DNA of 64,000 nt from Plantactinospora mayteni (GCF_016862935.1 NZ_BONX01000032.1:62001-126000); one strand, 5' to 3'. Numbered from the stretch's first letter, positions 43,196 to 51,371 are shown. The notes: a model not told the origin generated them from the letters alone. Made by a program: numbers and translations.

Positions 43196-43432
43196 TCACT
43201 GGGGCCGCCGCCCGCCATGCCCCCGGAACGCCTGCCCGAGAGTCAACAGCGGCACAGACCGCCAACGGGTGTACTCGCACGTTCGGGCGATGGCCCACGA
43301 CGGGACAGCGGGCGGGGGAGTCGGGTGGGCCACGCCCCGGTGAACAGACGGCGCAGGCTCCGAGTGACGAGCGCGACACCGCGACGACCGCCAGAACGCG
43401 AGTCGGATGAGCAAGCGAGCACGAACCATCAC
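43196..43432 (-). CDS. small basic ORF with strong ribosome-binding site, unknown
   Basis: 78 residues, Arg-rich (RARLLIRLAFWRSSRCRAR). Composition alone would not support it, but AAGGAGAT lies 5-8 bases before the GTG-ATG at 43432/43429, a much better site than its neighbours have. It heads the minus-strand GntR-glycosyltransferase gene string. Kept as a probable gene with caution. Confidence 0.45.
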   Translation of the reverse strand: MMVRARLLIRLAFWRSSRCRARHSEPAPSVHRGVAHPTPPPAVPSWAIARTCEYTRWRSVPLLTLGQAFRGHGGRRPQ

Positions 43433-43756
43433 GATCTCCTTGCAGGGTGAGGTAGGCCGGTGGCCGGCTCCCGGGGGGAAGGCAGACCGACCACCGGCCC
43501 GATGACGGCACGGCGCACCGCCGGATCGGCGGCGTCGGGTATCGCCGTGCCCGGATCAGGCACACGCGGGGACGCGTCGAACCGCTGTCCAGCGCGTCAG
43601 TGCTCTCCGGTCGTGCGACCGGGCCGGCGGCGTGCCAACCCCTTGCCAGACCTGCCGTCCCGGCCGCACTTACCGAAAGGTACCTACAAGTAGACAGCTT
43701 GTCTAGACGTCCATTCTGACCGTGGATGGCCGCCGAGAATATGGCAGACAGGTACG
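43433..43756. promoter_or_regulatory. divergent control region before the second GntR gene
   Basis: No gene found. It contains the perfect inverted repeat TAGACA-GCT-TGTCTA (43691-43705) and, 37 bases further on, TGGCAGACAGG (43742-43752), which shares its core with the operator array near pra. The repeats lie 52 and 5 bases upstream of the GntR start, consistent with autoregulation. Confidence 0.65.
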
Positions 43757-44536
43757 GTGATGCCCGTGCCAGCCCCGCACAGACAACCCCGTTACCGCGC
43801 CATCGCTGACGAGCTCCGACGCCGCATCGCCGCAGGCGCCATCCCAGCCGGCGCCCTCATCCCGTCCGAAAGCGCACTAACCGCAGAGTTCCGCGTCGCC
43901 CGAGGAACCATCCGCGAAGCAATCAACGTGCTCCGCGTTGATGGCCTGGTTGTCACCGAACATGGCAGAGGCACCTATGCTCGTCCCAACGTCGCTGTAC
44001 GCAGGCTCGGCCCAGATCGATATCGCCCTGCCCTAAGCCCGAGTGACGTGGTTCCGAGCTCAGGCGCCAGCGGCTCACCCATTGCCCCGGAAGGGGTTGA
44101 AGCCGACTATTCCCAGGTACATGCATCGGCGGAAGTTGCGAGGGCATTCAATGTAGTTCCCGGAACAATGCTCTTGCAGCGGCGTCTAATTGCGAAAGAA
44201 TCTGGAATCCCGCAACAAATAACTACTTCATACTATTTATTCGACATGGTCGCAGGCACACCTGTAGCTGATCCTGGCCGTGAACCTTGGCGCGGGGGCC
44301 ATATCTCACAGCTCCGTTCGCTTGGTGTTACAGTTACCAGGATTCGGGAGACAGTACGCTCTCGTATTCCCACTACCGACGAGGCGAGGATCCTTCGGTT
44401 GTCAGCAGGCGCTTCGGTTCTTGCTGTGACCCGTCTAACGGAAGCCCAGGACGACGTAGTTGAAGTCGCAATGGAGATCGTTCTTCCTGCTGATCGAACG
44501 GAACTCGACTACGAATTACTTCTCTGGGAGGGATAG
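43757..44536 (+). CDS. GntR/HutC-family regulator, KorSA-like candidate
   Basis: 259 residues from GTG 43757 (or ATG 43760). Winged helix: YRAIADELRRRIAAGAIPAG, SESALTAEFRVARGTIREAI. The ligand domain has EADYSQVHASAEVARAFNV and LPADRTELDYELLL. Its promoter carries TAGACA-GCT-TGTCTA and TGGCAGACAGG; the latter shares its core with the operator array near pra, so this is the better candidate for the KorSA-type master repressor. The 3' half becomes AT-richer, like the adjacent NTPase gene, which it faces tail to tail. Confidence 0.9.
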   Translation: MMPVPAPHRQPRYRAIADELRRRIAAGAIPAGALIPSESALTAEFRVARGTIREAINVLRVDGLVVTEHGRGTYARPNVAVRRLGPDRYRPALSPSDVVPSSGASGSPIAPEGVEADYSQVHASAEVARAFNVVPGTMLLQRRLIAKESGIPQQITTSYYLFDMVAGTPVADPGREPWRGGHISQLRSLGVTVTRIRETVRSRIPTTDEARILRLSAGASVLAVTRLTEAQDDVVEVAMEIVLPADRTELDYELLLWEG

Positions 44537-44572
44537 CGTCGTAGAACAGTTTACAGACGTCTAGTATCAGAT

Positions 44573-46900
44573 TCAGCCTAGGCCTTCCTGAATCCGCAGC
44601 CTCTGAACGTGCACATAAGCTAAGTCGACGCTCGTCGGCATGACGCTGCGAGCTACCGCCAGTCTCAGGCCCAAATCAGCGAGCCTAGCCGAATCCTCGG
44701 GGTGCTGGGGTTCAAACGCCTCAAATACTTGGAGGATTGTGGCGTAGTAGTAAAGGGCTACGCCAAGTTGCATGGAGACCCTATTAGCAGGCCTGTCCGC
44801 ATCGGGGCGGAGCGCGGTGTTAGCAGCTGCTAGAACCGATTCCGACTCTAGTTCTGGCCAATCGGGGTCGGCAAGCACCTTAAGTAGATCGAACGCTGCC
44901 TCTCCTGTAAGTTCACTATTCACGCGGCCGATTAGCCCCGATTTGAGGCGCCGAATCTCTTGGTGGACAATCTCGTAAGTTAAAGGAACCAGGTCATCCT
45001 GGTCGAGCCTCCGGCGGGCGTCGATAAGGGCTCGGGCAGTCCGTATCAAATCTCGTGGAATTCCTCCGCTTAACGCGTGACAAAGGGTAACGAAGGCTTG
45101 AGGGAACCCGACAAGCCTGCGACCCAACAGTTCCTTTGCCTGCGATATATTAAGGACAGGCAACCTAACCACCTCGTCAAATGTGCTATCGAGTACCGGT
45201 CGGATGCCAACCATGCGACGCTCAAATTGTGCAAGTGCGTCTTCAGAAACCGTCACCAGATAGGTGCAATGCAGAATGCCGAAGATGCCCTTGATGTCGT
45301 TAATGAAACGCTCGGCTGATTCAACATCGGTTACCCGGTCTAGCTCATCAATGATTACAACGAGATTTCCATCGTAGAGCGACTCACGCCACCACAATAT
45401 TGAGTCTGCCGCGAATGACCTATAGGCGCGAATGAGGTCAGGAAGTGACGCGACCTGCTCAATCAGCTGTCTCGTGTTCTTTCTTCCTAGTTCAAATCCG
45501 ACCTTTGCTTTAAGGCCGCCGCTTCGCTCAACGGAAATGGTTTGCAGAAAGCGGAGGGCCTTTTCTTCCTCTATCGAACGTCGAACCAATTCCGCTGCAC
45601 CTGTCCGACCCTTGTGGGGCCGTAAACTCCCTGCGAGAGTAAAGACAACGGCGAACAGTGCTAGATAGGAAGCCATTTGCCATATATTTTTTGGTAGCGG
45701 TATCGGGTCGACACGTATCGGAAGAATTGATATCGCGTCTGGTCTGACTTGAATAAGAATGAGAAAAATGCTGGCGAGTGCGACTAAAATTCTAATAGCA
45801 TTCAGTATTCCTCGCGAGACGCGTTTCCACCTTGCGTCGACCATACCGGATAGGCGCTCTCTCACGCGTTCGCATAGCTGCCGATACAGTGCAATCACAA
45901 ATTCCTTAGCGTCGTAAGAGGCAGGCGCGTCCAGTGAGACGACCAAGTTTCGAGGTGCTGCTTGTGGCGTTGTAAGGCTTCGTAGCAAGGTACTCTTGCC
46001 TGCTCCGCGGGGACCACTAATTGCGACTGCTGAAGCGCCAAGCTCGCTAACTAAGGTTTGAATTCGCTTCAGTTCATCTCGATCAATGAGGTACCTATCG
46101 TCAGTGGCCGAGCTCAGGGCCGGTGCCTGGTCGAACCGAAGGGCTGTTGGCGAATGCTTGTCCGACCATATGTTCATGGCAACTCTTACATGCGGAAGAA
46201 TGGCCTCCCTGAGTTCCATTTTGACGCGAACATAGGCCTTACGGTGGTCGATCGCATCTTTGAACAGCCCGGCAGTCATCGAAATGAGCACAAATATTGC
46301 TACCAAGGAGGTGGCCACTAGGCCAGGATCACCAAGGGTATCGAGAGTTTTCTGAAGCCATGCGGTAGATGGGAAGGTTCCGGGGGCGCTCCTATCATTC
46401 TCATGCCATTTATCTCGCAGAGCATTCCCAAACAGCCAAAGCCCAAGTGCGCCCGGCGGAGTGTAGGCGATGATCTTCTTACTTCCCTGTCGAAGATCTT
46501 CGTAAAGCGCCGCGTAGTGCATGAGGATTTCGTCTTCGCGCTCTTTTATATAGGAGAGAACGAATGTTGAAGAGCCGCCGTGGACCCTCATTGAGTGGTA
46601 AAACTCCGGTGTTGCTAGGATTCCTGTAACGGCACCGACTACCAGTCTTTCTCGCCTCTCTAGGCGGCGTTCGTTTGCATTCTCTTTCCAATCGGAGTTG
46701 AGTCGGATACCCAGCTCAATGAGTTTTTCAAGGCCATCCATTGCCAAGTAGGCAAAGTCAACAAGTAGGCCTTTCGTCTTGGTGCGTAAGCTCGTGCGGG
46801 AGGGTCCAGGATCGTCCAAGTCGCCTGCGCCAACTTGGTCCTGTTCCGGCGGATCAGTATCAGGCGTCTCCGCGCGCGTCGTCACGGGTCCTATGTACAT
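44573..46900 (-). CDS. KAP-type membrane P-loop NTPase, AICE cargo
   Basis: 775 residues. Walker A is ISGPRGAGKST (about 294-304) and Walker B is LVVIIDELDRV (513-523), with two membrane helices inserted between them (about 368-385 and 405-426), the layout of KAP NTPases. Two more hydrophobic segments lie at about 143-160 and 193-213. Then FGILHCTYLVTVSEDAL and a helical C-terminus (SGGIPRDLIRTARALIDARR). KAP proteins include the F-plasmid phage-exclusion protein PifA. The gene is visibly AT-richer than its surroundings and uses rare TTA codons (for example at 44981-44983), suggesting separate acquisition. A defence role is inference. Confidence 0.85.
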   Translation of the reverse strand: MYIGPVTTRAETPDTDPPEQDQVGAGDLDDPGPSRTSLRTKTKGLLVDFAYLAMDGLEKLIELGIRLNSDWKENANERRLERRERLVVGAVTGILATPEFYHSMRVHGGSSTFVLSYIKEREDEILMHYAALYEDLRQGSKKIIAYTPPGALGLWLFGNALRDKWHENDRSAPGTFPSTAWLQKTLDTLGDPGLVATSLVAIFVLISMTAGLFKDAIDHRKAYVRVKMELREAILPHVRVAMNIWSDKHSPTALRFDQAPALSSATDDRYLIDRDELKRIQTLVSELGASAVAISGPRGAGKSTLLRSLTTPQAAPRNLVVSLDAPASYDAKEFVIALYRQLCERVRERLSGMVDARWKRVSRGILNAIRILVALASIFLILIQVRPDAISILPIRVDPIPLPKNIWQMASYLALFAVVFTLAGSLRPHKGRTGAAELVRRSIEEEKALRFLQTISVERSGGLKAKVGFELGRKNTRQLIEQVASLPDLIRAYRSFAADSILWWRESLYDGNLVVIIDELDRVTDVESAERFINDIKGIFGILHCTYLVTVSEDALAQFERRMVGIRPVLDSTFDEVVRLPVLNISQAKELLGRRLVGFPQAFVTLCHALSGGIPRDLIRTARALIDARRRLDQDDLVPLTYEIVHQEIRRLKSGLIGRVNSELTGEAAFDLLKVLADPDWPELESESVLAAANTALRPDADRPANRVSMQLGVALYYYATILQVFEAFEPQHPEDSARLADLGLRLAVARSVMPTSVDLAYVHVQRLRIQEGLG

Positions 46901-47130
46901 GAGCCGATGTCATGTTTGCTAGGGGCGGAGCTGAAAGGTCAGGATGCTGACACTTACCGTCTGCCGAATTTCCCTGTTCTTGGATCAAGGCACCGCGCTC
47001 CGCGCGGTGCGGGGCGGCAAGCCCGGCCGGCGGCAAGCCGCCCCGGCCGCCTTCGGCGCCGGGCGGTGAGCCACCGACAGCCGCCGGGACACTCGCCCCA
47101 CGCGCTGTCGTGAGCCGCCGGGCGCGTAGG
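46901..47130. other. non-coding region with nested GC hairpins
   Basis: No gene found. CACCGCGC-TCC-GCGCGGTG (46991-47009) is a perfect short hairpin, and GGGGCGGC/GCCGCCCC (47011-47018 with 47037-47044) encloses two direct GGCAAGCC copies. It may be a terminator cluster or a small repeat element upstream of the NTPase. Confidence 0.5.
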
Positions 47131-47550
47131 TCAGCTCAGGCTGAGATCGTCCGGGTAGCGCTCGCGGAGCGCGGCAACCGCATCGCGCAAGCAGTGGTCA
47201 AGGCTGTCGCCGTCGTACCTGATTGACGCCCCGCCGAGCTGCTGGCCGGAGATCACCACGGTCCAGGGCTTGTACGCCCGCTCCCCGTCAATCTTGATGG
47301 CGCCCACCAAGCCCAACTCGCCGAGACGCGTCAGCAACTCCGGTACACGCTCATCCCACCCCATCCGAGGATTGGACCACGAACGCCGGAACGGAAGCCG
47401 GCGCACCACCCGCCGTCGAGGTCGGGGCTTCCGACTGCCGCGCCAGTCCAACCCCGGGACTGGCTTGCCACCGAGCCGCCGGGTACCGGCCCGTCGACCT
47501 CCAGGCGTAGCCCACCCAGATGCGCGATGCTGGATGGATGACGCTGACAC
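47131..47550 (-). CDS. hypothetical AICE protein
   Basis: 139 residues if read from 47550; the conserved-looking part starts at ATG 47364 (MGWDERVPELLTRLGEL) and includes AIKIDGERAYKPWTVVISGQ and DHCLRDAVAALRERYP, a short alpha/beta protein. The Arg-rich segment before it could be non-coding. It is divergent from the next gene at the right end of the element. Function unknown. Confidence 0.6.
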   Translation of the reverse strand: MSASSIQHRASGWATPGGRRAGTRRLGGKPVPGLDWRGSRKPRPRRRVVRRLPFRRSWSNPRMGWDERVPELLTRLGELGLVGAIKIDGERAYKPWTVVISGQQLGGASIRYDGDSLDHCLRDAVAALRERYPDDLSLS

Positions 47551-47825
47551 CTGGTGACATCGCCATCAGGGCAAGCCGGCCAAGTTTCCGCGCGCTGCTC
47601 CTCACCTGCGTCGCCACCGGCCGGGAGATCGATCTGTATGCCGAGACGTTGCCGGACAGTCCGGATCACGACTGGTCTGTTGACCTTAGCGACCTGGAGA
47701 ACTGGGTGCGGCCGGCTATGGTGCCGATCAGTCGGGAGGAGCGGCGAGCGCTTGCGGCGGCCATCAAGGGCTGGGCCGATGTTGGAGGGTTACGTGTTCG
47801 CTGGGATGGCAGACTCGCCGAGTGA
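47538..47825 (+). CDS. hypothetical AICE protein
   Basis: 95 residues from ATG 47538: LTPGDIAIRASRPSFRALLL, DLYAETLPDSPDHDWSVD and ISREERRALAAAIKGWADVG. An acidic, soluble alpha/beta protein. It sits in the terminal accessory zone next to attR, where AICEs often carry small immunity or toxin-type genes; no such family is recognised here. Confidence 0.65.
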   Translation: MTLTPGDIAIRASRPSFRALLLTCVATGREIDLYAETLPDSPDHDWSVDLSDLENWVRPAMVPISREERRALAAAIKGWADVGGLRVRWDGRLAE

Positions 47826-47890
47826 ACGAAGGTGCTCCTCCCACGGCCGGTGATCTGGGTGCGTCAGCCCCGAAGCCGAGGGCAGGAGGC

Positions 47891-47909
47891 CGGGCCATCC
47901 ACGGGCCAT
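47891..47909. repeat. 19-bp repeat near the right end (candidate integrase arm site)
   Basis: Identical to 33663-33681 and in the same orientation, 86 bases inside the attR core. Confidence 0.75.
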
Positions 47910-47995
47910 AAGCCGGTGTAATTCCAGGCCAAACCAGGCCGCCCGAGACCGCGTCGACCAGGCGAAACGCCGTACCAGGACCCGTCTCGGTCCAA

Positions 47996-48041
47996 TTCCC
48001 AAGCTGACAGTGCGGGTTCGATTCCCGTCACCCGCTCCAAC
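47996..48041. repeat. attR core (46 bp) of the integrated element
   Basis: Exact copy of 33548-33593, comprising the anticodon loop to the CCA end and two further bases of tRNA-Gly. No full tRNA precedes it, so this is the element-chromosome junction. Confidence 0.95.
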
Positions 48042-48044
48042 AAT

Positions 48045-48085
48045 GAAGGCCCAGGTCAGAGGACATTTCCTGACGCTGGGCCTTC
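48045..48085 (+). terminator. terminator hairpin downstream of attR
   Basis: GAAGGCCCAG pairs with CTGGGCCTTC (48045-48054 with 48076-48085), with an inner TCAG/CTGA extension and GTTGTAT after it. It matches the hairpin placed after attL at 33595-33636, so both ends of the element carry a tRNA terminator. Confidence 0.75.
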
Positions 48086-48268
48086 GTTGTATCTGATCTC
48101 TCCGGGCGTCGTGCCCGTGCGTGTGTCCCCTCCGGGTCTGCGGGCGCCTGGTCCTGGTCCCCGTTGTGTGACTACTACCGACTAGGAGGCCGAGGCGGGC
48201 ACTCCTGCCAGGTCTGGGTGGCGGAGACGCCCGAAACTGGCCGAGGGTTGACAGGGTGGGGCGGGGCC

Positions 48269-48787
48269 TCAACTCTTGATGGCCTTCGCGATCTGTAGGG
48301 CGGCCTGGGCGGGCATGAGGTGCGTGGTATCGATGACCTCGGCCTCGTCGCGTAGCCACGTGCGAGCCGCCTCCGCGTAGGGCTCGAGGTATTTGAGGCG
48401 GAACGGGGAGGGGGTAGGGTGTTCCCCTTCGATGCGCCTGCGGAGGGTGTCTTGGTCGGCGTGGAGGACGAAGTGCCTTACCGGGATGGCATGGTGGGCG
48501 AGGCCCGTGCTGATCTCGCGCCAGTACTGCTCGACTAGGACAGTCATGGGCATCACCAGAGTGCCGCCGGTGTAGTCGAGTACGCGGCGGGCGGTCTCGA
48601 CGACGAGTTGCCGCCACGGCGGCCAGTGCTGGAAGTTGTCCGTCGCAGGCAGCCCTGGCGTGATGTCCATGAGTGTCTCGCCGACCTTCTCGGCGTCGAA
48701 CACCCGTGAGTCCGGGATCAGTTGCTGCACGAGTGCGCTGGTCGTCGTCTTGCCTGCGCCGTGGGTGCCGTTGAGCCACACGATCAT
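48269..48787 (-). CDS. TmrB-like ATP-binding protein
   Basis: 172 residues from ATG 48787. P-loop NGTHGAGKTTT at residues 6-16, then VFDAEKVGETLMDITPGL, DNFQHWPPWRQLVVETAR, GGTLVMPMTVLVEQYWREI and HFVLHADQDTLRRRIEGE. The order and spacing match Bacillus TmrB, which gives tunicamycin resistance, presumably by binding the drug. It lies between attR and a degenerate third att copy, so it may have come with the older tandem element. The resistance role is inferred from similarity of motifs only. Confidence 0.75.
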   Translation of the reverse strand: MIVWLNGTHGAGKTTTSALVQQLIPDSRVFDAEKVGETLMDITPGLPATDNFQHWPPWRQLVVETARRVLDYTGGTLVMPMTVLVEQYWREISTGLAHHAIPVRHFVLHADQDTLRRRIEGEHPTPSPFRLKYLEPYAEAARTWLRDEAEVIDTTHLMPAQAALQIAKAIKS

Positions 48788-49027
48788 GGGGACCGACGCT
48801 ACATGTAGCGCGTCGCCCGGGGGATAGACGTTTGATCTGATGCCATTCGGTTCTAACGACCGTGACCAGGTTTCAGTTACCGGGGCTCGACTCAGGCACC
48901 GGAGGCCTCGGGGGCACGATCCTGCCAATCATCGCTGATAACCGCCATCTATCGCTGGCAGTCATACGTTGCCGGTGCCGTCGGTGGGCTTGCGCACGTC
49001 CTCGTAGACCTGATTGACGCCTCGCGG
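48788..49027. other. non-coding gap before the relic att site
   Basis: No gene found. No clear promoter seen. Confidence 0.5.
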
Positions 49028-49066
49028 AGCTGACAGTGCGCGTTTCGATTCCCGTCACCCGCTCCA
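49028..49066. repeat. degenerate third copy of the att core
   Basis: AGCTGACAGTGCG...TTCGATTCCCGTCACCCGCTCCA with one substitution and one inserted base relative to the 46-bp core. As after the other cores, AAGGCCCAGGTCA follows. It marks an older integration at the same tRNA-Gly. Confidence 0.85.
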
Positions 49067-49169
49067 CGAGCTAAGGCCCAGGTCAAATGCGCCCGTCGTG
49101 CCCCCTGCGTGCCCCTCCGGTTCGGCGTGTCCTTCCGTGCCCTCCGTCGTGGCGCTGGCCGGGTCGGAC

Positions 49170-49421
49170 ATGCTGCTGTGCATGGGACAGCGCGTTGATC
49201 ACGAATCGGATGTCGAGCGGCTTCTCTACGAGCTGTGTGTCAAGTTGGGCTTCTGCCTGCCACCTGCCGAGCGCCGCGAACTGTGCGAGGCACCCCCACG
49301 CGACGTGGGCAGCTTTACCGATGCGGTGTTCGAAGCGGAGGGTATGGGCGACATGTCTTGCACAGACCTCCGCCAGCAGGTGCGAGAGGTCGTCGATGAG
49401 CACATGAGCCGTTGGGCGTAG
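49170..49421 (+). CDS. small conserved actinobacterial protein, unknown
   Basis: 83 residues (or 79 from ATG 49182): VDHESDVERLLYELCVKLGFC, LPPAERRELCEAPPRDVGSF and FTDAVFEAEGMG, ending VREVVDEHMSRWA. An acidic helical protein of a type often seen in actinomycete genomes with no known function. Located between the relic att and the relic glycosyltransferase, overlapping none. Confidence 0.7.
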   Translation: MLLCMGQRVDHESDVERLLYELCVKLGFCLPPAERRELCEAPPRDVGSFTDAVFEAEGMGDMSCTDLRQQVREVVDEHMSRWA

Positions 49422-49437
49422 CGTCGGTGACCTGCCC

Positions 49438-50142
49438 TGCATCCGTGCGGCGTGTTCGGCCGGGTCGCGGTGTGCGGCTTGGCCGGTCATCTGGCCGGGC
49501 CACTTGCGGTAGTACAGGCCGGGGTCGGCGACGAAGTAGCCGTCGCTGATGACGCTGGCGGCGATGAGCAGGCCGGTGTCTTCGGAGGCGGTTACGGCCA
49601 TCCAGCCGCCCAGAGCGAACAAGGAGATCCCGGCGCACGCACAGAGTCGCCGGGTGTACGGGTGCCCGGTAGTCGTTGGCCTTCCAGAAGGCGAGTACCG
49701 CACTGCGGCTGAAAGGGCCGTCCGGCGGGTCCTTGTCCCACCCATGCGTTGACCCGTCCGGGTGCAGGTCCAGAACCCGTGACGTGACCCAGCCGAGGTG
49801 CGGGTTGTCGGTGAGTGTGGCGATGTCTCGGGCGAGCGCGCCCGGGGTGAGTTGGTCGTCGGCGTCGAGGACCTTGACGTACTCGCCTTCGGCCCGTGCC
49901 AAGGCGAGAGTCCGGGCGACGCCGGGACCGCCGGGCCGGCCGCTGCCGGGGAGGATTCGAGGATCGTCGGGGAGTTGGTCGAGCAGTAGTCCGTCCTGCC
50001 CGTCCTCCTGGACGAGCCACTGCCAGTCCCAGCCGTCCGGCATCTTCTGCCTGGCCATCGACCCGTACGCGTCGGCGAGGTAGCCGGCACCGGGCGGATG
50101 AACCGGTGTGACGACCGAGACGAGTCGGGTCGAGCGTTCCAC
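49438..50142 (-). pseudogene. frameshifted copy of the AICE glycosyltransferase
   Basis: From GTG 50142 the product matches the intact copy at 40889-41644 (LVSVVTPVHPPGAGYLADAY, DWQWLVQEDGQDGLLLDQ, LDADDQLTPGALARD), but an extra base near 49625 moves the rest (ALGGWMAVTASEDTGLLIAA) to another frame. The last ~15 codons are missing and homology stops at about 49438. Nonfunctional remnant. Confidence 0.85.
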
Positions 50143-50222
50143 GAGTTCAGCTTCGTCGTGAAGCAGAGATCCGTCCGGTCACCTGGGAAAACGACGTCCA
50201 CGATTTCTACCGCCCGATCCGC
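50128..50222 (-). pseudogene. C-terminal remnant of the GntR partner
   Basis: Encodes VEIVDVVFPGDRTDLCFTTK and NSWNA, matching the last ~28 residues of the GntR protein at 41632. The stop codon is lost (TGA to CGA) and the gene is cut at about 50222. It keeps the GntR-glycosyltransferase overlap, showing that both copies descend from the same gene pair. Confidence 0.82.
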
Positions 50223-50321
50223 GCCCGGCAAGAGGTCGCGCGACGGGCGAAGACGTGCCGGTCCCTCCGACCTCTGCATCCTTCCCGGCGCTGTGCCGGA
50301 GGGCCGTGGTGTGATGGTGTG

Positions 50322-50720
50322 GTGAGTCGCGCCGTGGAAGAGTCCAATCGTCGGATGCTCCGGGCACGAGACGCGATGGACCGGGCGTACGCGCAGCCGC
50401 TGGACGTACCGGCGCTGGCTCGGATCGCGCACGTGTCGGAGGCGCACTTCACGCGTACTTTCCGGGCAACGTTCGGTGAGACGCCACACCGCTATCTCCA
50501 GCGGCGTCGGGTCGAGCGGGCGATGTTCCTGCTCCGGGAGACCGAACGCAGTGTGACCGATATCTGCTTCAGCGTCGGCTTCAGCAGCCTGGGCACCTTC
50601 AGTCGTACGTTCCGGGACATCGTCGGCAGCTCGCCGAGGACGTACCGCAAGGAGCGCCCGGTGGTGGCCCCGAACGTGCCGAACTGCTTCACGATGGCCT
50701 GGACGCGGCCGAGCGCCTGA
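50322..50720 (+). CDS. AraC-family transcriptional regulator (short, one HTH domain)
   Basis: 132 residues from GTG 50322 (GTG 50319 is also possible). AraC double HTH: LARIAHVSEAHFTRTFRATFG, HRYLQRRRVERAMFLLRE and VTDICFSVGFSSLGTFSRTF. No ligand domain. It is followed by a VOC-family gene 77 bases downstream; such pairs are common in actinomycetes, and the regulator may control it. Confidence 0.9.
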   Translation: MSRAVEESNRRMLRARDAMDRAYAQPLDVPALARIAHVSEAHFTRTFRATFGETPHRYLQRRRVERAMFLLRETERSVTDICFSVGFSSLGTFSRTFRDIVGSSPRTYRKERPVVAPNVPNCFTMAWTRPSA

Positions 50721-50797
50721 GCCCTGCTGAGCTGCCGATACGGTCGACAGACTGAGCAGTTTTGGATAAGTTTCCGGCCGGCTCGGGCCGTAGCGTG

Positions 50798-51214
50798 ATG
50801 GGCATGTTCAACGCCATCACGCACTCGCAGATCTACGTCCTCGACCAGGACGAGGCCCTTGACTTCTACGTCGGCAAGCTCGGCCTGGAGGTCAACACGG
50901 ACAGCGACCTCGGCTTCATGCGCTGGCTCACGGTCAACGTCCCCGGTGACCCGGTGCGGCAGATCCTGCTGACGACGCCCGGCCCGCCGGCACTGTCCGA
51001 GGAGACGGCGCAGCAGGTCCGGGAGCTGGTGACGAAGGGGGCGACGGGCGGATCGCTGATCTTCAGCACCGACGACTGCCGCAAGACGTACGAGACGCTG
51101 CTGGGCCGGGGCGTCGAGTTTACCGAGGAGCCGACCGAGCGCCCGTACGGCATCGACTGCGGCCTGCGTGACCCCTTCGGTAACAGCATCCGCTTCACCC
51201 AGCCGAAGTCCTGA
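50798..51214 (+). CDS. VOC-superfamily (glyoxalase/dioxygenase) protein
   Basis: 138 residues, one VOC fold built of two modules: FNAITHSQIYVLDQDEALDFY with VGKLGLEV, and SLIFSTDDCRKTYETLLGRG with GLRDPFGNSIRF. Metal-ligand candidates include His in THSQIYV and Glu in VEFTEEP. Reaction unknown. TAGCGT ends a few bases before the ATG, so it may be leaderless. Start 50798 or 50804. Confidence 0.88.
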   Translation: MGMFNAITHSQIYVLDQDEALDFYVGKLGLEVNTDSDLGFMRWLTVNVPGDPVRQILLTTPGPPALSEETAQQVRELVTKGATGGSLIFSTDDCRKTYETLLGRGVEFTEEPTERPYGIDCGLRDPFGNSIRFTQPKS

Positions 51215-51371
51215 CGGATCCGAGGATTCTCACCCACCGCAGGCCCCGGTCGGGACACGAGTCCCACCCGGGCCTGCGACATGGCAAGACCGAGCCGAGC
51301 ACGGCCAGCACTGGGCACCACAGAACGACCGGCCAGCACAGAACGACTGGCCGCCACAGCCGCCGGGCGGC

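Larger units (their letters stand above)
33548..48041. mobile_element. actinomycete integrative and conjugative element (AICE), pSAM2-like, in tRNA-Gly
   Basis: About 14.5 kb bounded by a perfect 46-bp direct repeat of the tRNA-Gly 3' part. It contains a tyrosine integrase, excisionase, RepSA-like initiator, DUF2637/SpdB-like protein, FtsK-like double-stranded DNA translocase, Pra-like activator and GntR regulators, which is the full gene set of a functional AICE. Integrase is adjacent to attL, as usual. Core genes are intact, so excision and transfer are plausible. Cargo lies between the GntR regulators and attR, mainly a KAP-type P-loop NTPase. Confidence 0.95.
47826..48268. other. right end of the AICE and junction with chromosome, no gene
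   Basis: No gene found. The stretch holds the right arm repeat, attR and a terminator hairpin, listed separately. A short AT-poor region follows to 48268. Confidence 0.7.

Noticed and set aside
45077-46321. Short plus-strand frames opposite the KAP NTPase
   Set aside because: They have no motifs or ribosome-binding sites and lie fully within a clear coding gene.
49028-49066. A third tRNA-Gly gene
   Set aside because: Only the T-arm and acceptor part are present with an inserted base; it is an att remnant, not a tRNA.
51285-51360. Short CACAGAACGAC(C/T)GGCC repeat before the carboxypeptidase gene end
   Set aside because: Two imperfect copies only, no clear structure or function.
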